The notes beneath the pieces were generated by a model. That model ran no database searches and was not told the DNA's origin. It saw only the letters and a list, made by a program, of their open reading frames with translations. 38,513 bases of DNA from NCBI GenBank assembly GCA_021775755.1, contig JAJFHE010000073.1, positions 1 to 38,513 of the forward strand, read 5' to 3'. The stretch is from Hyphomicrobiales bacterium (lineage in GTDB: Bacteria; Pseudomonadota; Alphaproteobacteria; Rhizobiales; JAJFHB01). The translations under genes and the position numbers were made by a program. This document shows positions 1 to 9,787 of this stretch, one piece after another. Position 1 is the first letter of the stretch. Every line of letters starts with the position of its first letter.

Positions 1-349
1 ACTAGCATAACAAAATACGCCAAATCAGACTGAAAACGACCAGCCCGCCAGCCAACAAAGGCAGAGCGGGCAAGCAATCGTCCGTTTGTACCAAAAGCAG
101 GCGCCAATCGAACCTGGTGCGGCGACTAAATCAACGAAATCTGTCATTATCTACCGTTCTGAGTCCGGCGGCGGGACTTCCACTCCGCCTCCAAGGTCGG
201 GCATTCCGGACCAATCACGCTCCCAAAGTCCGCATTGCCCCTGTTTCCCGACTCAATCCGACAACGCTCCAGGCTTTCGCGATGCGACATAAGCGGACAA
301 CATCCAACGATGACATGGGCAGCAGTGGCACCATCCGACCGAATGGGTT
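1..349. other. Gap with no recognised gene
   Basis: Two short plus-strand frames exist here (86-292 and 117-353), but they overlap each other, resemble no family I know and have no clear ribosome binding site. Apart from the hairpin at 43-71 I see nothing in this stretch. Confidence 0.6.
43..71 (-). terminator. Possible hairpin terminator downstream of the phosphoesterase gene
   Basis: Inverted repeat GCCCGC (43-48) with GCGGGC (66-71), and an inner GCC/GGC pair. Read on the minus strand it is followed by a short T-rich stretch near 33-38. It lies about 280 bases past the end of the minus-strand phosphoesterase gene, so it could end that transcript, but the T tract is weak. Confidence 0.3.
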
Positions 350-2386
350 TTAGTTCTGTGAGCGTTTGAGGGAGAGCAACATCGGTACCTGTGATTTGTC
401 TGCACTATCGATGCTGGCGATTAGCGACCGGTAGTTCGTTACTCGTTTCTCTCCCGTTACAAGGTCGACCAGCGTTCCCGGCCGGTCGGACAGCTCATCG
501 GCGAGAACATCCTTGGGTTCGACTGAAGCCGTTTCATTGTTGGGAATAATCAGCATTTCATGCCCGGCGTCGCTTTGGCTCAGAATGACCCTGTGATGTT
601 GCGTATCGACGACGACCGGGTTTGTCATTCGTTGTGGCAGCAAACAGCCCAGGGCCGTGGTGATCCGGCCTGCGTCCTTGGGATTGTACAGCCGATCCAC
701 CATGCCACGGCAATTGCCATACCCGCGGTCCACTTCGACGAAATTGTCGAGCACAACGGAGATGTCAGGGTTTGCGCGGGCCAGGAACACCGCCTCTGCC
801 ACACGGCATACCTCCCGCTGCCGTGAGGTTTTATCGCTGGGCATCTTGATCCAGTCCATCCTGACGCACGGCACATGCAGCAGTGGTTTGAAAGTTGAAT
901 TTGAAAGACAGCGCTCAACCGCCGCATATCCGTCACAGGGTGGCATATCCGGCCGGACACCGAACACGAAACCGTTGACCGCGTCCCTCAGATCGGCCTG
1001 TTGCAACACCCAGTCCACTTCATCGGTCAGATCCGCATGCAAGCCGTGATTGGTGGTCCAGCCTTGAACTTCGGGGCGAACTGCATGCAGGTAGACCTCA
1101 AAGGCCGATGCCCGCCGCAGCTCCCTAAGTGGTGCTGCCAAGCCCTGCCACTGACTGAACAGGGCAACCACCTCGACGGCCCGGATGCCAGTCGAATGCT
1201 CCACGAGTGCGGCACGGCGCTCTTCGTTCGGCATACCGAACATGACGACAGTGAACCTGTGTCCCAGGGCCGACAGCTGCTTCACCCGGCTTGCGACCCG
1301 TGCGTTCAGGATGTCGGAAACCGGGATTCTCAAATCGGTAACGCCCATCTCCCACAGCGCCGAAAGCGGATAGTCATTGCGTATGAGCTTGCGTTCAAAA
1401 ATCTCTACGCCCCATGGTGTGGCAACATCGGTCTCCTCGCACCAGGGTATGCGCAAGTCCATGGTGACGGTTGCCCCGGTGCTGTTCCATGAATGGGTGC
1501 GATAGGGGGATTTATTGTTGGACCGGATCAGATGCGGCACATGCCGGTCCGCATGGACATCGACCCAGAAAAACCCCGTCTTGGCCGGATCGAAACGGCA
1601 AATGTCTCGTGTGGGCGCGGTGCGGTAAAATTCGGTGTAGTCGATGCGGATGATGCTGGCCGACGGCACGACGAATTGATGCATGCCGTTGATCTGATTG
1701 TAGAAAAAATTGTGCACGTGTCCGGCGTAGTACCCCTCCACGTTATGGGGTTCCAGCATATCCAGAAAACGCGAGCGTGCCGGCTCGTCAATGTTGTCGT
1801 AGTAGTCGGGCTCAAATCGTGAGGATAGGAAAGGCGGATAGTGGGCAAACACGAACATCCGCTTGCCGGCGTTGTCGTGCAGCGTCTGTTCCAGCCACTG
1901 CCATTGTTCTTGCTCGTCCTCAAGACCAGAGTTCATCAGCATCGTATTGAGCACGATAAACAGACAATCATTGTGCTGAAAGCTGTGGCGTTGCGGGCCG
2001 AAATGCTGCTGGTACTGCGAAATGGCCGAAGGGGTGATGGAAACCTCATCATCCAATCCAGGCAGGGCGGTGTGAATCTTTTCACCGATGTCGTGGTTAC
2101 CGGGAACCAGATAGCAGGGCATGGTCAGAACTTTGCAGGCCTCATTGAAGGCCTGTGCTGATTCTTCGTAATGAGGTGACACCGGCACAGGGTCGGCAAA
2201 ATCGCCCAGATGAACAACAAACGCAGGGTTCATGGCGTTCACGCGGTGAAGCAGATCGCAATACTTGCCGCCGATCTTGCCAGTCGCCGAGGTGCTGCCG
2301 TCGACGGCGAAGCCCTTTTCGTTGGCGAGGTGCGAATCCGCTATGATTGCAAAGCTGAACAGCGGGTGGCCATCTTCGTTATTCAC
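350..2386 (-). CDS. Calcineurin-like metallophosphoesterase with a large C-terminal domain
   Basis: Predicted metal-dependent phosphoesterase of 678 residues. The N-terminal 270 residues carry the family's metal-binding blocks in order: D17-x-H19 (IADSH), GDF, GNHD, FAHYPP and GHVH. These belong to the two-metal calcineurin fold. The remaining 400 or so residues are not part of that fold. They have regularly spaced strand-like segments and may form a barrel or carbohydrate-binding domain, but I do not recognise the family. No signal peptide is visible, so it is probably cytoplasmic. The start is GTG at 2386, preceded by GGAG about 10 bases upstream. It follows tadC on the same strand after a 360-base gap, so it probably has its own promoter. 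The substrate cannot be told; cyclic nucleotides, phosphodiesters or sugar phosphates are all possible. Confidence 0.85.
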   Translation of the reverse strand: MNNEDGHPLFSFAIIADSHLANEKGFAVDGSTSATGKIGGKYCDLLHRVNAMNPAFVVHLGDFADPVPVSPHYEESAQAFNEACKVLTMPCYLVPGNHDIGEKIHTALPGLDDEVSITPSAISQYQQHFGPQRHSFQHNDCLFIVLNTMLMNSGLEDEQEQWQWLEQTLHDNAGKRMFVFAHYPPFLSSRFEPDYYDNIDEPARSRFLDMLEPHNVEGYYAGHVHNFFYNQINGMHQFVVPSASIIRIDYTEFYRTAPTRDICRFDPAKTGFFWVDVHADRHVPHLIRSNNKSPYRTHSWNSTGATVTMDLRIPWCEETDVATPWGVEIFERKLIRNDYPLSALWEMGVTDLRIPVSDILNARVASRVKQLSALGHRFTVVMFGMPNEERRAALVEHSTGIRAVEVVALFSQWQGLAAPLRELRRASAFEVYLHAVRPEVQGWTTNHGLHADLTDEVDWVLQQADLRDAVNGFVFGVRPDMPPCDGYAAVERCLSNSTFKPLLHVPCVRMDWIKMPSDKTSRQREVCRVAEAVFLARANPDISVVLDNFVEVDRGYGNCRGMVDRLYNPKDAGRITTALGCLLPQRMTNPVVVDTQHHRVILSQSDAGHEMLIIPNNETASVEPKDVLADELSDRPGTLVDLVTGEKRVTNYRSLIASIDSADKSQVPMLLSLKRSQN

Positions 2387-2746
2387 CCAACTCTCTCCTG
2401 ATACTGGTCTAATAGTGATGATACCTTCGCAGAGTGTGAACCGACGCTCAATGTCGAAGCCCGCTGAGGAAAGATCTCGATAGAAATCGTTGGCAAGACC
2501 GATCCGGCTAATGACCGTTTCGGGTCATTTTGCCCGTTTTCCAGCCGGTCGAACCGACGGTGAAAGTGTGCTCGAAACCGGACATTCGGGCGATCACATT
2601 GCTGGGCTAGCACGAGCGCTTATGAGTCCACGTACAAGCCCTCACGGCCAGGCACGGGCCACGGCGCGTTTCATACACTGGGACGGCTGGAGTGCGGATG
2701 GAACAGGTTCAGGCGACCGCCGAATTCCGGCTGAAAATCAGAAATC
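2387..2746. other. Gap between tadC and the phosphoesterase gene
   Basis: Non-coding by inspection: short frames on both strands show no family likeness. It should hold the phosphoesterase promoter (minus strand) and the end of the tad transcript. It contains the inverted repeat at 2510-2529. No convincing terminator was found after tadC. Confidence 0.55.
2510..2529. promoter_or_regulatory. Inverted repeat, candidate operator
   Basis: AATGACC (2510-2516) and GGTCATT (2523-2529) form a perfect 7-bp inverted repeat around a 6-base spacer. It lies about 125-145 bases upstream of the phosphoesterase start. Its size fits a dimeric helix-turn-helix repressor site; which regulator would bind is unknown. 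Confidence 0.35.
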
Positions 2747-3718
2747 CTACAGTTCCATCAACTGGATGGCCGCTGGTCCGAGAATGACCACGAAGATCAC
2801 CGGCAGAAAGAACAGCACCATCGGCACCGTCAGTTTCGGCGGCAGGCCGGCGGCGCGCTTTTCCGCTTCCGCCATGCGCATGTCGCGGTTTTCCTGGGCG
2901 AGGACGCGCAGGGCCTGACCGACCGGCGTGCCGTAGCGTTCTGCCTGAATAAGGCTGGTGCAGACACCCTTCACGCCCGGAAGGCCGGTTCGTTTTCCGA
3001 GGTTTTCGTATGCCTGGCGTCGCTCCTGGAGATAGGAGAGTTCCGCCGTGGTCAGGCTCATCTCTTCGGCCAGCGGTACCGATTGAGAGCCGATTTCGCT
3101 GGAAACCTTGCCGAATGCCGCTTCAACCGACATGCCGGATTCAACGCAGATCAACAGCAGGTCGAGGGCATCTGAGAATGCCCGCCTGATTGAATCCTGG
3201 CGCCGGCTGACGAGATTGGAGACGAAAATGTTGGGCAGGTAAAAGCCGATATAGGCACCCACCATGATGATGAACAGGCGCATGATGGCAGGCAGGCCGA
3301 AACCGTCGGTAACATAGAGATAAACGAAGGTTCCACCAGCGAACAGGAACGGCAGGACGGCTCGGAAAAACAGGAATGTAATAACATGCGCCGGGCTGCG
3401 CAGGCCCGCCATCTTCAGCTTGTCCCGGGTCTGATCGGTTTCAAGAAGCTTGCTCAGATTGAATTTCTTCACCGCCTGCTGCATGTAGCCCTTTGGAGAG
3501 CTTCGCAGCTTGCCCTGGTTCTTTTCCTTCTCCAGCATCTCGCGGTGACGTTCACGCAGGACATCGCGTTCCGTCGAGACGTACTTGAGCCGGCCGCGCA
3601 GGCGGTCGTTCGCCATGAAGGGCATCGCCAGCGTCACAATCGTTGCGAACACGGAAACGCTCACCAACAGCGCAATGGCGGTTTGCGGTTCGAGCAGACT
3701 ATTGATGAATGAAAACAC
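2747..3718 (-). CDS. tadC: Tad pilus inner-membrane platform protein TadC
   Basis: Inner-membrane protein of the Tad (Flp) pilus machine, 323 residues, of the type II secretion F (GspF-like) family. With TadB it forms the platform that couples the ATPase CpaF to pilus extrusion. There is a hydrophobic segment at the N terminus, a pair of membrane segments in the middle (about residues 115-170) and one at the C terminus. The central cytoplasmic GspF domain (about 180-290) has the typical acidic stretch LLLICVESGMSVEAAF. The start is GTG at 3718, with AGGAG upstream. The gene begins 13 bases after tadB and is the last gene of the minus-strand pilus run. A tadD gene often follows tadC in this locus type but does not here. 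Confidence 0.92.
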   Translation of the reverse strand: MFSFINSLLEPQTAIALLVSVSVFATIVTLAMPFMANDRLRGRLKYVSTERDVLRERHREMLEKEKNQGKLRSSPKGYMQQAVKKFNLSKLLETDQTRDKLKMAGLRSPAHVITFLFFRAVLPFLFAGGTFVYLYVTDGFGLPAIMRLFIIMVGAYIGFYLPNIFVSNLVSRRQDSIRRAFSDALDLLLICVESGMSVEAAFGKVSSEIGSQSVPLAEEMSLTTAELSYLQERRQAYENLGKRTGLPGVKGVCTSLIQAERYGTPVGQALRVLAQENRDMRMAEAEKRAAGLPPKLTVPMVLFFLPVIFVVILGPAAIQLMEL

Positions 3719-3731
3719 CTGGAACCTGCTC

Positions 3732-4730
3732 CTAGAAGTCGAAGTTGATCATTTTGCGCATGACGAGCACACCCATCGCCATCCACGTCGCCGAGCCGAC
3801 CAGCAGCATCTGTCCAAGATCGGTTTGCCACAAAAGGGCGATGTAGTCCGGATTGACGAGATAGACGAGAATCATGATGGAGGGCGGCAGCGCACCGATA
3901 ATGGCGGCCGAGCTTTTTGCCTCCTGGCTCATCGCGGTAATCTTGCCTTGCATCTTCTTGCGGTCGCGCAGCACGATGGACAGGTTGGTCAATGCTTCGG
4001 CAAGGTTGCCGCCGGTTTTCTGCTGAATGGCGACGACGATGGCGAGGAAGTTGACCTCCGCCAGCGGCATGCGCTCGAACATGCGCTCCAGGCCTTGATC
4101 GAGCGCAATCCCGAGTTTCTGGCCATCGACAATTTCCTGAAATTCCGGCCCGACAGGATCGGGGCTTTCCGTGGCGATGACCTTTAGCGTGTCATTGACC
4201 GGCAGGCCCGACTTGATGCCGCGTACGATTACGTCAATGGCGTTGGCGAATGAATCGAGAAACTTGTTCTGGCGGCGCTTCTTCAAGAAGCGCAAAACCC
4301 ACCGGGGAAAACCAACGGCGCTGACAAACGCTCCAGCTGCCGCAATCAGCGGCGACGACCCGGTGATCAGCATGACAAGTCCGACAAGGATGCCGCAGAG
4401 AATTGAAAGGATCCAAAACACTTTTACCGATATGCCGAGGCCGGCCTGAGTGAGCGTGATCCTCAACGGCACGCGCTGCTTCTTCTTTTTCTGCTTTTCT
4501 TCAAGGTCCTTGAGTGTTTGCTGAACTTTCAGGCGGCGCTGATCGCGGTTTTCCGCATCATTGCCCTTCTGACCGCGAACCCCCCGCTGTTTTGTCGAAA
4601 CTTTCGCCATGCGCTTGTTGGCTTTGGCTTCGCCGGAAAGGAGCGGGTAGAGCAGCACATAGGCAACACCGCCGATGCTGAGCGCCGCCATGAAGGCGAC
4701 CGCGATCAGGATTAGATCATCGCTGAACAT
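3732..4730 (-). CDS. tadB: Tad pilus inner-membrane platform protein TadB
   Basis: Inner-membrane platform protein of the Tad pilus, 332 residues, paralogous to TadC in the neighbouring gene. Membrane segments lie near residues 5-30, 105-150 (a pair) and at the C terminus. The GspF-type cytoplasmic domain (about 160-290) contains an NAIDVIVRGIKSGLPV segment typical of TadB. A lysine- and arginine-rich, probably cytoplasmic region (about 40-90) follows the first membrane segment. The ATG at 4730 lies only 6 bases after the cpaF stop codon, so the two genes are surely cotranscribed. Confidence 0.93.
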   Translation of the reverse strand: MFSDDLILIAVAFMAALSIGGVAYVLLYPLLSGEAKANKRMAKVSTKQRGVRGQKGNDAENRDQRRLKVQQTLKDLEEKQKKKKQRVPLRITLTQAGLGISVKVFWILSILCGILVGLVMLITGSSPLIAAAGAFVSAVGFPRWVLRFLKKRRQNKFLDSFANAIDVIVRGIKSGLPVNDTLKVIATESPDPVGPEFQEIVDGQKLGIALDQGLERMFERMPLAEVNFLAIVVAIQQKTGGNLAEALTNLSIVLRDRKKMQGKITAMSQEAKSSAAIIGALPPSIMILVYLVNPDYIALLWQTDLGQMLLVGSATWMAMGVLVMRKMINFDF

Positions 4731-4736
4731 GGACGT

Positions 4737-6248
4737 TTACTCCACGACTTCGTCATCGTCCGTGCGGACTTCCGCGGCCTCGAGGGCGCGGGCGAGGTTG
4801 AGCTCTTCATTGTAGTAACGCGCGCGGTCCCAGAATTTCGGCCTCGCGATGCCGGTCGAGCGATGCCGGCCGATGACGTTGCCCTGGGCATCCTCACCGG
4901 TCACTTCGTGGACGAAGAGATCCTGAGTAATGACGACGTCGCCTTCCGCGCCGATGATCTCGGTAATGTGGGTGATGCGGCGCGAGCCATCGCGCAGGCG
5001 AGCGGACTGGACGATCACATCGACAGCGCCGATGATCATTTCCTTGATCGTCTTGGAGGGCAGAGAAAACCCGCCCATGGTGATCATGCTCTCAAGCCGG
5101 CTCAAGGCTTCACGCGGCGTATTGGCGTGCAGCGTTCCCATGGAGCCGTCATGACCGGTGTTCATGGCCTGCAGGAGGTCGAACGCCTCGGGCCCTCGAA
5201 CCTCGCCGACGATGATGCGCTCAGGACGCATTCGCAGACAGTTCTTCACAAGATCGCGCATGGTGATCTCGCCCTCACCCTCAAGGTTGGGCGGGCGCGT
5301 TTCAAGGCGCACGACGTGAGGCTGCTGCAGTTGAAGCTCGGCGGAGTCCTCGCAGGTGATGATCCGCTCATCGAGTTCGATGAAGCCGGTCAGGCAGTTG
5401 AGCAACGTGGTTTTGCCTGAACCCGTGCCGCCGGAAATCAGAACGTTACAGCGGCATTTCCCGATAATGCCGAGAATCGCGGCACCCTCCGGCGTGATCG
5501 ATCCAAAACCGACAAGCTTGTCCATTGTCAGCTTGTCTTTTTTAAACTTACGAATTGTCAGCGCCGGGCCATCGATCGAGAGCGGCGGGACAATGACATT
5601 CACACGGCTGCCATCGGCAAGGCGGGCATCGCAGATCGGACTTGCCTCATCAACGCGGCGTCCGACCTGGGACACGATACGCTGGCAGATGTTCAGAAGT
5701 TGCGTGTTGTCGCGAAACCGGATCGGCGTATCCTGGACCTTACCGTCGACCTCAATGTAGGTCGTGTCGGCACCGTTGACCATGATATCGGCGATATCGT
5801 CGCGCGCCAGCAACGGCTCCAGCGGACCATATCCGAGCACGTCGTTACAGATATCCTCCAGCAGGTCTTCCTGCTCGGAGATGCTCATCATGACGTCTTT
5901 GATGGCAATGATTTCGTTGACGATGTCGCGGATTTCATCGCGCGCGCTGTCGCGGTCGAGCTGTGCCAGCTGCGTCAGATCGATGGCATCGATCAGCGCG
6001 TTGAAGATCGTCGTCTTGATATCGTAGTAGTCGTCGGAGCGCCGTGCGCCTTGCGGCTTCGGGCGCGCGGCAGCAACCGGCTTCTCGGATGCAGCAGCTG
6101 CCGCAGCGGGTGCAGGTTTCGGGTCCATTGGCGGCAGATCCGCCGCCGGCGCTTCAGCGGCCGGATGCTCGCGCACCTCCGGCGCGGGCGGCGCCGGTTT
6201 AGGTGGCGGCGCGGCGGCCTGACCTGTCTCGCTACGCTTTCCGAACAT
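4737..6248 (-). CDS. cpaF: Tad pilus assembly ATPase CpaF/TadA
   Basis: Hexameric secretion ATPase (VirB11/PulE type) that powers assembly of the Flp pilus at the inner membrane. The protein has 503 residues. The first 70 are rich in proline and alanine and likely disordered. A conserved N-terminal domain spans about 75-250. Walker A is GGTGSGKTT at 273-281, followed by the Asp box (ITCEDSAEL) and a Walker B region RIIVGEVRG near 344. The His box (GTLHANT) is also present, so all catalytic blocks are intact. Its ATG shares one base with the cpaE stop (TGATG), and tadB follows after 6 bases, which points to translational coupling. Confidence 0.96.
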   Translation of the reverse strand: MFGKRSETGQAAAPPPKPAPPAPEVREHPAAEAPAADLPPMDPKPAPAAAAAASEKPVAAARPKPQGARRSDDYYDIKTTIFNALIDAIDLTQLAQLDRDSARDEIRDIVNEIIAIKDVMMSISEQEDLLEDICNDVLGYGPLEPLLARDDIADIMVNGADTTYIEVDGKVQDTPIRFRDNTQLLNICQRIVSQVGRRVDEASPICDARLADGSRVNVIVPPLSIDGPALTIRKFKKDKLTMDKLVGFGSITPEGAAILGIIGKCRCNVLISGGTGSGKTTLLNCLTGFIELDERIITCEDSAELQLQQPHVVRLETRPPNLEGEGEITMRDLVKNCLRMRPERIIVGEVRGPEAFDLLQAMNTGHDGSMGTLHANTPREALSRLESMITMGGFSLPSKTIKEMIIGAVDVIVQSARLRDGSRRITHITEIIGAEGDVVITQDLFVHEVTGEDAQGNVIGRHRSTGIARPKFWDRARYYNEELNLARALEAAEVRTDDDEVVE

Positions 6249-7528
6249 CAGCTGGCTTCTTTCCTGAATGGCAACTTGCCAAGCAGCGGACCCAGAATGG
6301 ATTTAGAGGATTTCGCAGGCGCCTCGGCGCGGCCCGAAACGAGGCCGGCCAGATGGCGCACGCCCTCGGCCGTCTTGGAATTTTCGGCCAGCTCTTCGAT
6401 CATCTGCCCGTTATTGGCAGCGGTACCGAACAACTGTGGATCGTGGGGAACGATCAGGCTGGGGCTCAGTTCAAGCGCCTTGGCAAAATCGGCAGGAGAA
6501 ATCTCCGGACGTTTCGGAACGCCGACCTGATTGAGAACCAGACGCGGTTCGAAATCGTTGGGGCGCGAGGCCTTTGCCAGATCGATCAGGTTCTTCGCAT
6601 TGCGCAGGCTTGCCAGATCCGGCGCCGCGGTAATGACGATTTCGTCCGAGCGCAACAGAACGCTCTTCGACCAGGCCGTCCAGACATGCGGCACATCGAT
6701 AATGATCGTCGGCACGTGATGACGCACAGCATCGATAATGCTGTCGAGGGATTCGGCGTCGAATTCACACTCGCGGTCGATCGCGCCAGGCGCGGCAAAC
6801 AGGCTCAAGCGGTCGCTGCAGCGGGTGAGCAGCCGTTCAAGCAGGACGTCGTCCATGCGATCAGGCGAACTCAGTGCTTCGGCGATACCCTGGGGCGGGT
6901 CCTGATTGAAATTAAGCCCGGCCGTGCCAAACGGCAGGTCGAGGTCAATGACGATTACATCCTGCTCAAGGTGTTCGGAAATCGCCCAGCCGACATTGTG
7001 CGCGAGCGTGCTTGACCCGGAGCCGCCACGGGTCGCGAAGAACGAAATCACGCGGCCAACCGGCGAGGCTTCAGGGTCATTGTAAAGGTTCGAAATGCTT
7101 TCGATGATCTGCAGCTGGCTGACCGGGGCAACGATGTATTCGCTCACACCTTCGCGCATCAGTTCGCGGTACAGGATAACGTCATTGAGATGGCCGATGA
7201 CGATGACCTTGGTACCCGCGTCGCAAACCTGAGCCAGCTGACCAAGTTCTGCAAGCACCGCCTCGCGCGAGCCCATGCACTCGATAATCAGCAGGTTGGG
7301 CGTCGGCGATGACCCGAAATGCGTCACGGCGCCAGGCACGCCACCGAGATTGATTGAGGTATGGGCGCGCGACAACCGGCGGTCCTGAGAGGCGCTTTCG
7401 ATCGTCGCCGCGGTGTCCTGCTGCTGGCAGAACACCTGAATTGAGATGCGCGGCACGGAGCCGATGACACCGGAGCCAATATCGGGAGCGCTCGCGTCAC
7501 CGGGCATTTCCAGAACGGGATCAATCAT
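6248..7528 (-). CDS. cpaE: Tad pilus localisation protein CpaE/TadZ
   Basis: ParA/MinD-like protein that places the Tad machine in the cell, often at a pole. From the chosen start it has 426 residues: an atypical receiver-like domain (about 40-150) and then a ParA-type ATPase fold. The nucleotide loop reads RGGSGSSTLA and lacks the usual lysines of a deviant Walker A, as is common in CpaE. I prefer ATG 7528 to the longer frame from 7606, because GAGG lies 6 bases upstream and the start overlaps the cpaD stop by 8 bases (ATGATTGA). The longer frame would overlap cpaD by 86 bases. Confidence 0.9.
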   Translation of the reverse strand: MIDPVLEMPGDASAPDIGSGVIGSVPRISIQVFCQQQDTAATIESASQDRRLSRAHTSINLGGVPGAVTHFGSSPTPNLLIIECMGSREAVLAELGQLAQVCDAGTKVIVIGHLNDVILYRELMREGVSEYIVAPVSQLQIIESISNLYNDPEASPVGRVISFFATRGGSGSSTLAHNVGWAISEHLEQDVIVIDLDLPFGTAGLNFNQDPPQGIAEALSSPDRMDDVLLERLLTRCSDRLSLFAAPGAIDRECEFDAESLDSIIDAVRHHVPTIIIDVPHVWTAWSKSVLLRSDEIVITAAPDLASLRNAKNLIDLAKASRPNDFEPRLVLNQVGVPKRPEISPADFAKALELSPSLIVPHDPQLFGTAANNGQMIEELAENSKTAEGVRHLAGLVSGRAEAPAKSSKSILGPLLGKLPFRKEAS

Positions 7529-8258
7529 TGCCAACCTCACTGATGGTGCCTTCTTCACTGGCCGATGTATCGGCCTCGGTGCCGATGCCGGTGCGATAAC
7601 GCTCAATCACCAGATCGCGGCGGCCAGCATGCGGCGCGGTCATGCCGCGCGGGCGCTGCAGATCGCGGGGATCCGCCACCATGGCGGCCATGTTGTGCTG
7701 CGCCGAACAACCGAAATTGGGATAAGGCGTATTGTTGTAGGTTTCCGCCAGGTTTGTCGGCCAGTTGCCGCAAGCGGGAGCGATCGCAATGTGGCTGTCG
7801 AACGACAGCATGACGGGGGCCGCGGGTCCGGCATATCCGCGCGGATAATGCGCGTAAACGACCGCGGAACGGCCAATGCCCGCTTCATGCACCATTCTCT
7901 GGATGTCGGATATCGTCGCCGCGGCGGCAACGCCGTGGCGCGGACGGGGGTGCTGTACCACAACCAGACGGTCAGCCCCCGATGACTGGAACTGATACAG
8001 AAACTCGCGCACATCGCCCTGCACGTCTCCCGCGAGCCCGCTCGATCCGCCATGCACCGGGACTTCCAGCTTGACGGTGGTCTGGGTCACATCGATGGGA
8101 AATCGCTCGCGCGGCTGCAACGGCACGTAACTGGAACCGGTGGGTTCAAATGTCTGCATGTTGCAGGCCGACAGCATTGCTGCCGCGACAGCGGCAAGTG
8201 CTACGTTGCGAAACCTGTGCAGGACAACGCGGGACGAATTCATCTGATTTACTGACAT
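7521..8258 (-). CDS. cpaD: Tad pilus outer-membrane lipoprotein CpaD
   Basis: Lipoprotein of 245 residues of the CpaD family, which helps seat the CpaC secretin in the outer membrane. The signal sequence is about 32 residues and ends in a lipobox, LSAC, so the mature protein should start at that cysteine and be lipid-anchored. The mature region contains the family-like PRPRHGVAAAATISDIQRM and SFDSHIAIAPACGNWPTNLAE segments. It sits between cpaC (19-base gap) and cpaE (8-base overlap), the usual order of the locus. Confidence 0.9.
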   Translation of the reverse strand: MSVNQMNSSRVVLHRFRNVALAAVAAAMLSACNMQTFEPTGSSYVPLQPRERFPIDVTQTTVKLEVPVHGGSSGLAGDVQGDVREFLYQFQSSGADRLVVVQHPRPRHGVAAAATISDIQRMVHEAGIGRSAVVYAHYPRGYAGPAAPVMLSFDSHIAIAPACGNWPTNLAETYNNTPYPNFGCSAQHNMAAMVADPRDLQRPRGMTAPHAGRRDLVIERYRTGIGTEADTSASEEGTISEVGND

Positions 8259-8276
8259 GTCTGTTTCCCCAGCGCG

Positions 8277-9776
8277 TTAGTCCATAAAGCCATAGGAGCC
8301 GTGATAGGCGCCATCCGGCGAGGCGCCGTTGCCAACGCCGTACACACGATTGATGTGGCCCATGAAGTATCCCTGAACATCGTTTGCGAGATTGAGATTG
8401 AGTTCCGGCGTGACCAGCTGATCGCGGCCGACCGGGGTGACGATGTAGGGCGTAATGATGACGACAAGCTCGGTCTCTTCGTTCTGGAAGTCGCGCGAGC
8501 GGAACAGCGTGCCGAGAACCGGCAGATCCTTGATGCCCGGAATGCCGTTCAGCTGCTGCTTGTGCGCTTCCTGAATAAGCCCGGCCATGACCAGAGAACC
8601 GCCGCTTGGCAGTTCGACCGTGGTACTGGCGCGGCGCACACGCAGACCGGGAATGGTCAGACTCGCCGACGCGCTTGCTCCGGTTATCGAAAAGCCGTCG
8701 GTCGTGAGTTCGCTCACTTCGGTGGATACCTTGAGATTGATGCGGCCTTCGGACAGAACGATGGGAGTGAAACCAAGGCCCACACCGAAGGGCTTGAATT
8801 CAATGGTAATGCCGTTGTCGTCGGAACCGACCGGGACCGGGAACTCGCCGCCGGCAAGGAAGTTCGCCGTCTCGCCGGAAATCGCGGTGAGCGTCGGCTC
8901 CGCCAGTGTGCGCAGCAAACCGTCGCGCTCCAGAGCGCGGATGACGCCGGAGGCGCTGTCGCCACCGCTTGAATGTGCCCCCGTGAGATTGGTCGTCGAC
9001 AGGTTGCCGTTACCAAGCGTAAACGGATTGACCGAGGCGAAGGAGAGTATGGTGCTGGCGATATCGAGCGTCGCGGCGAGATCCACGCCCATCTGTTTGA
9101 GAATGGTGCGTTGCAGCTCGGCGATGGTCACTTTCAGCATCACCTGATCGCGGCCGACGATGTTCAGCATGTTGACGACGCGCGATGCCGAGCCGTGGTC
9201 GGTCTCGGTGACACCGTCGCTCGGCGCGATAAATCGAGCGGCAATGTCCACCGCCATACGCGACTGCTGCGCGTTCGATACCGAACCCGTGAGGATGAGG
9301 CTGTCATTGAGCGCCTCGACGTTGATCTCCGTGCCCGGCATCAGCCGCAAGAGCGTATCTTCGAGCAATCCGACGTCGCGTTCGACGGCAACATCCAGAC
9401 TCAGTATCTGGCGACCTTCCTCATCGAAGAAGAAGACGTTGGTCTGCCCCACTTCAAGGCCGATGAGATAGATGGTGCGGGCGGAACGCACGACCGCGTC
9501 GAGTTTCGTCGGGCTGGACACCAGCACATCGCGGGCCGCTTCGGGAAGCCGAACGATCAAGGACTTGTTGAGGCCGATGCGGACATAGCGGGAGGTTTCG
9601 TTCGGCGCCACGTTGATCAGTTGATCGTTCAGATCGGCAGCATTTGCAGCCGGTGCTGCAAGCGGTACCGCAATCGTTACGAACGCCGCGACAACCAGAA
9701 CGGCAGCAAGCGAACCCGCGGCGGCCATGGCCGCGAAAACTTTGCGCCATTCGAATTTAAATGCGCCACACATCAT
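8277..9776 (-). CDS. cpaC: Tad pilus outer-membrane secretin CpaC/RcpA
   Basis: Ring-forming outer-membrane channel through which the Flp pilus leaves the cell. From the chosen start it has about 499 residues: a long signal sequence (to about residue 45, ending near AANAAD), a pilus-assembly N-domain (about 50-125), a BON-like domain (about 130-200), and the secretin domain (about 255-430) with the late VPVGSDDNGITIEF and VPSGGS-like blocks. A GTG at 9791 overlaps the cpaB stop (GTGA). I prefer ATG 9776, which has AAGG 8 bases upstream, whereas the GTG has no visible ribosome site. Its N-domain resembles the small protein encoded at 12171-12704. Confidence 0.93.
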   Translation of the reverse strand: MMCGAFKFEWRKVFAAMAAAGSLAAVLVVAAFVTIAVPLAAPAANAADLNDQLINVAPNETSRYVRIGLNKSLIVRLPEAARDVLVSSPTKLDAVVRSARTIYLIGLEVGQTNVFFFDEEGRQILSLDVAVERDVGLLEDTLLRLMPGTEINVEALNDSLILTGSVSNAQQSRMAVDIAARFIAPSDGVTETDHGSASRVVNMLNIVGRDQVMLKVTIAELQRTILKQMGVDLAATLDIASTILSFASVNPFTLGNGNLSTTNLTGAHSSGGDSASGVIRALERDGLLRTLAEPTLTAISGETANFLAGGEFPVPVGSDDNGITIEFKPFGVGLGFTPIVLSEGRINLKVSTEVSELTTDGFSITGASASASLTIPGLRVRRASTTVELPSGGSLVMAGLIQEAHKQQLNGIPGIKDLPVLGTLFRSRDFQNEETELVVIITPYIVTPVGRDQLVTPELNLNLANDVQGYFMGHINRVYGVGNGASPDGAYHGSYGFMD

Positions 9777-9787
9777 GGGACTTACCT

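Noticed and set aside
80-130. A T-loop-like GGTTCGATT on the minus strand suggesting a tRNA
   Set aside because: The neighbouring bases do not form a T stem or acceptor stem, and no anticodon arm could be laid out.
560-1822. Several plus-strand frames of 60-163 residues opposite the phosphoesterase gene
   Set aside because: They lie inside a strong minus-strand gene with clear motifs, have no family likeness and are typical shadows in GC-rich DNA.
7529-7606. Longer N terminus for CpaE
   Set aside because: It would overlap cpaD by 86 bases and has no ribosome site, while ATG 7528 has GAGG 6 bases upstream.
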